Notes under the pieces: model-generated
What the model saw: the letters and a program-made list of their open reading frames with translations, nothing else
What the model was told of the DNA's origin: nothing
Database searches by the model: none
Source of the DNA: Crocinitomicaceae bacterium
GTDB lineage: Bacteria > Bacteroidota > Bacteroidia > Flavobacteriales_D > Crocinitomicaceae
DNA: 15,808 nt
Reading direction: 5' to 3'
NCBI GenBank assembly: GCA_003512365.1
Contig: DORI01000138.1
Location: 6,875-22,682 of the forward strand
In this document: piece after piece, positions 14,551 to 15,808 of the stretch
Layout of the letters: each line of letters begins with the position of its first letter
How positions within the stretch are numbered: position 1 is the first letter of the stretch
Made by a program: the position numbers and the translations under genes

Positions 14551-15420
14551 TTAAAGTTTATCGAAAACGTATACGAATTGAATTATTGGTAAATAAACAA
14601 ACGAGGCAAACATTAGTTTACGCGCATCTTTTGTTTCGCAATACAGAAATAATCGGTAAGCGTAAACAAAGAAAACAACACCAAGTAAGGAAGCGATTAT
14701 CAACGTTGAAATTCCAACCCAATCTAAGGCCCATGGCAATAAACTAAACGGGATTAAAAAAAGTGAATACACCATTATTTGAAAGGCACTTTGTTTGCTT
14801 CTCCCCGATGCTGAGGGAAGTAAGGAGAACCCGGCTTTTTTATAGTCGTCGTACAAAACCCAAGCGATAGCCCAAAAGTGCGGAAACTGCCAAGTAAACT
14901 GAACAAAAAACAACACTCCGGAGTGTAAGGTGAAATCATTACTCTCTGCAATATATCCAAGCATAGGAGGAATAGCTCCTGGAAACGCTCCAACAAAAAC
15001 CGCCCAAGGGGTTTTCAATTTTAGGGGTGTGTATACAAAAACATAGGTTAGAAAAGCTAAAAGTCCCAGCAAGGCGCTGTAAAGGTTTAACTGTAGCAGT
15101 AACAAAGTTCCAATAATAAGAGAAATGACACATACGATGTACGCTTCCTTAACTGTAATCCAACCTTGAGGGAGCGGTCTGTTTTTCGTTCGACTCATCA
15201 AAACGTCAAGTTCTCTTTCCCAAATCTGATTTGCACCATTTGAAGCAGCAGTAACCAAGGTGCCTCCGAGCATTAAGTAAGTAATTTCTAAATAGTCGCT
15301 TCCGCCCGCAAACAAGTACCCGGATAATGCAGATAAAATGACTAAAAAGCTAAGCCTGAACTTGGTAAAGATTAAATAAATCTTCCAAATAGCCGGTTTT
15401 TGAACTGCAATTTCAGACAT
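14551..15420 (-). CDS. ctaB: Protoheme IX farnesyltransferase (heme O synthase) CtaB/CyoE
   Basis: This UbiA-family prenyltransferase attaches a farnesyl group to protoheme to make heme O, the precursor of the heme A used by cytochrome oxidase. The 289-residue protein has many membrane helices and both Asp-rich motifs: the first in NGANQIWERELDVLMSRT (Asn64, Glu68, Asp72) followed by KNRPLPQG, and the second in YDDYKKAGFSLLP (Asp192, Asp193). It is first in the operon, with the subunit III gene starting 3 bp after its stop. The frame is open to 15528, but that extension is poorly family-like and would cross the promoter of the divergent gene, so the start MSEIAVQK at 15420 is chosen. A TAAATTTG box ends 5 bp before it. 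Heme A synthase and oxidase subunits I and II are not in the window. Confidence 0.94.
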   Translation of the reverse strand: MSEIAVQKPAIWKIYLIFTKFRLSFLVILSALSGYLFAGGSDYLEITYLMLGGTLVTAASNGANQIWERELDVLMSRTKNRPLPQGWITVKEAYIVCVISLIIGTLLLLQLNLYSALLGLLAFLTYVFVYTPLKLKTPWAVFVGAFPGAIPPMLGYIAESNDFTLHSGVLFFVQFTWQFPHFWAIAWVLYDDYKKAGFSLLPSASGRSKQSAFQIMVYSLFLIPFSLLPWALDWVGISTLIIASLLGVVFFVYAYRLFLYCETKDARKLMFASFVYLPIIQFVYVFDKL

Positions 15421-15425
15421 TGGTG

Positions 15426-15433
15426 CAAATTTA
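15426..15433 (-). promoter_or_regulatory. Probable -7 promoter box TAAATTTG of the oxidase operon
   Basis: On the minus strand this reads TAAATTTG, matching the Bacteroidota TAnnTTTG -7 box, five bases before the ctaB ATG. Transcription would begin at or beside the start codon, giving a leaderless or near-leaderless message. The flanking CG before the box is identical to that at the MbnP promoter. No clear -33 box is visible at the usual distance. Confidence 0.5.
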
Positions 15434-15513
15434 CGAATTAATACCGATGAAAGGTAACCCAAGACACAAAGCGATTCGTATTTTAATTCGAAGGCAAGTA
15501 TCAAGAAACTCCT

Positions 15514-15521
15514 TATCTTTA
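15514..15521 (+). promoter_or_regulatory. Possible -7 promoter box TATCTTTA for the enoyl-CoA hydratase gene
   Basis: TATCTTTA followed by G is one mismatch from the TAnnTTTG consensus, 19 bp ahead of the ATG at 15541, in the 120-bp divergent gap with ctaB. The same nine bases occur before mutS. No definite -33 partner was found. Confidence 0.4.
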
Positions 15522-15540
15522 GAGCCAAACTTTAAAGACT

Positions 15541-15808
15541 ATGTATCAAAATATTATTCTCGAACAAAAATCTCATTTGGCAATTATAACGATCAATCGC
15601 CCGGACCAATTAAATGCATTGAACAAGTTAACGATTGAAGAATTAAACAAGGCGCTAACCCAGTTAAATGAAGACAATAGCGTTGGTGTTATCATCTTAA
15701 CGGGAAGCGGAGAAAAGTCATTCGTTGCGGGCGCCGACATAAAAGAATTTGCGGATTTCTCTATCGCTGAAGGAGGCATGCTCGCACAAAATGGACAAAA
15801 TATCCTAT
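15541..15808 (+). CDS. Enoyl-CoA hydratase/isomerase family protein (3' end missing)
   Basis: The first 89 residues of a crotonase-fold protein are visible before the window ends. The start is MYQNIILEQ. The family blocks INRPDQLNALN (residues 18-28) and GSGEKSFVAGADIKEF are present; AGADI forms part of the oxyanion hole that binds the acyl-CoA thioester carbonyl. The pattern is typical of short-chain enoyl-CoA hydratases that hydrate trans-2-enoyl-CoA in fatty acid beta-oxidation. The catalytic glutamates would lie beyond the edge, so the exact reaction within the crotonase superfamily cannot be settled. It is divergent from the oxidase operon. Confidence 0.9.
   Translation, partial: MYQNIILEQKSHLAIITINRPDQLNALNKLTIEELNKALTQLNEDNSVGVIILTGSGEKSFVAGADIKEFADFSIAEGGMLAQNGQNIL

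Noticed and set aside
15421..15528. N-terminal extension of ctaB to 15528
   Set aside because: The extra residues are not typical of heme O synthase, would overlap the divergent gene's promoter region, and the family start fits at MSEIAVQK.

Overview
This AT-rich window reads as chromosomal DNA from a member of the Bacteroidota, probably a marine or freshwater Flavobacteriales-type bacterium (inference). The signs are TAnnTTTG-type -7 promoter boxes instead of clear Shine-Dalgarno sites, a type IX secretion (T9SS) C-terminal domain on one protein, and a Bacteroidota-style cytochrome oxidase accessory cluster with two subunit III genes. Genes are packed tightly, with many 4-32 bp overlaps. I saw no rRNA, tRNA, CRISPR array, insertion sequence or phage gene. 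No gene-free stretch exceeds about 150 bp; the longest are 4163-4313 and 15421-15540.

Region 1 (1-4162). The 3' part of a membrane histidine kinase runs rightward and converges on a leftward cluster: a secreted NlpC/P60-like cysteine peptidase candidate, a SpoU/TrmH RNA methyltransferase, an MbnP-family protein and a di-heme MauG/MbnH-family cytochrome c peroxidase lipoprotein. The last two form an MbnP-MbnH pair. In methanotrophs this pair makes a copper-binding protein by oxidising the first Trp of a WxW motif to kynurenine. Here MbnP keeps the WxW motif and also ends in a probable T9SS sorting domain.

Region 2 (4314-8992). Rightward genes are mutS (probably starting at a TTG), a DUF4442 hotdog protein that appears to have lost its middle by in-frame deletion, a solute-binding lipoprotein, a bacilliredoxin and an ArsC/Spx-like thioredoxin-fold protein. 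The last two have their own promoter.

Region 3 (8989-15420). A leftward run of eight genes forms one apparent operon for cytochrome oxidase assembly: ctaB (heme O synthase), two subunit III paralogues, subunit IV, two Sco-like proteins, a DUF420 membrane protein, and at the end a DUF1343/NamZ-like protein. Subunits I and II are absent from the window. Both subunit III proteins carry large insertions in the same predicted periplasmic loop. One Sco paralogue has lost the copper-ligand histidine. The DUF420 protein carries an EF-hand-like acidic loop.

Region 4 (15541-end). The start of an enoyl-CoA hydratase gene is divergent from ctaB and is cut by the window edge.

The most interesting points are the surface-targeted MbnP with its di-heme partner, the paired insertions in the two subunit III proteins, the Sco pair with one ligand-less member, and the internally deleted DUF4442 gene.
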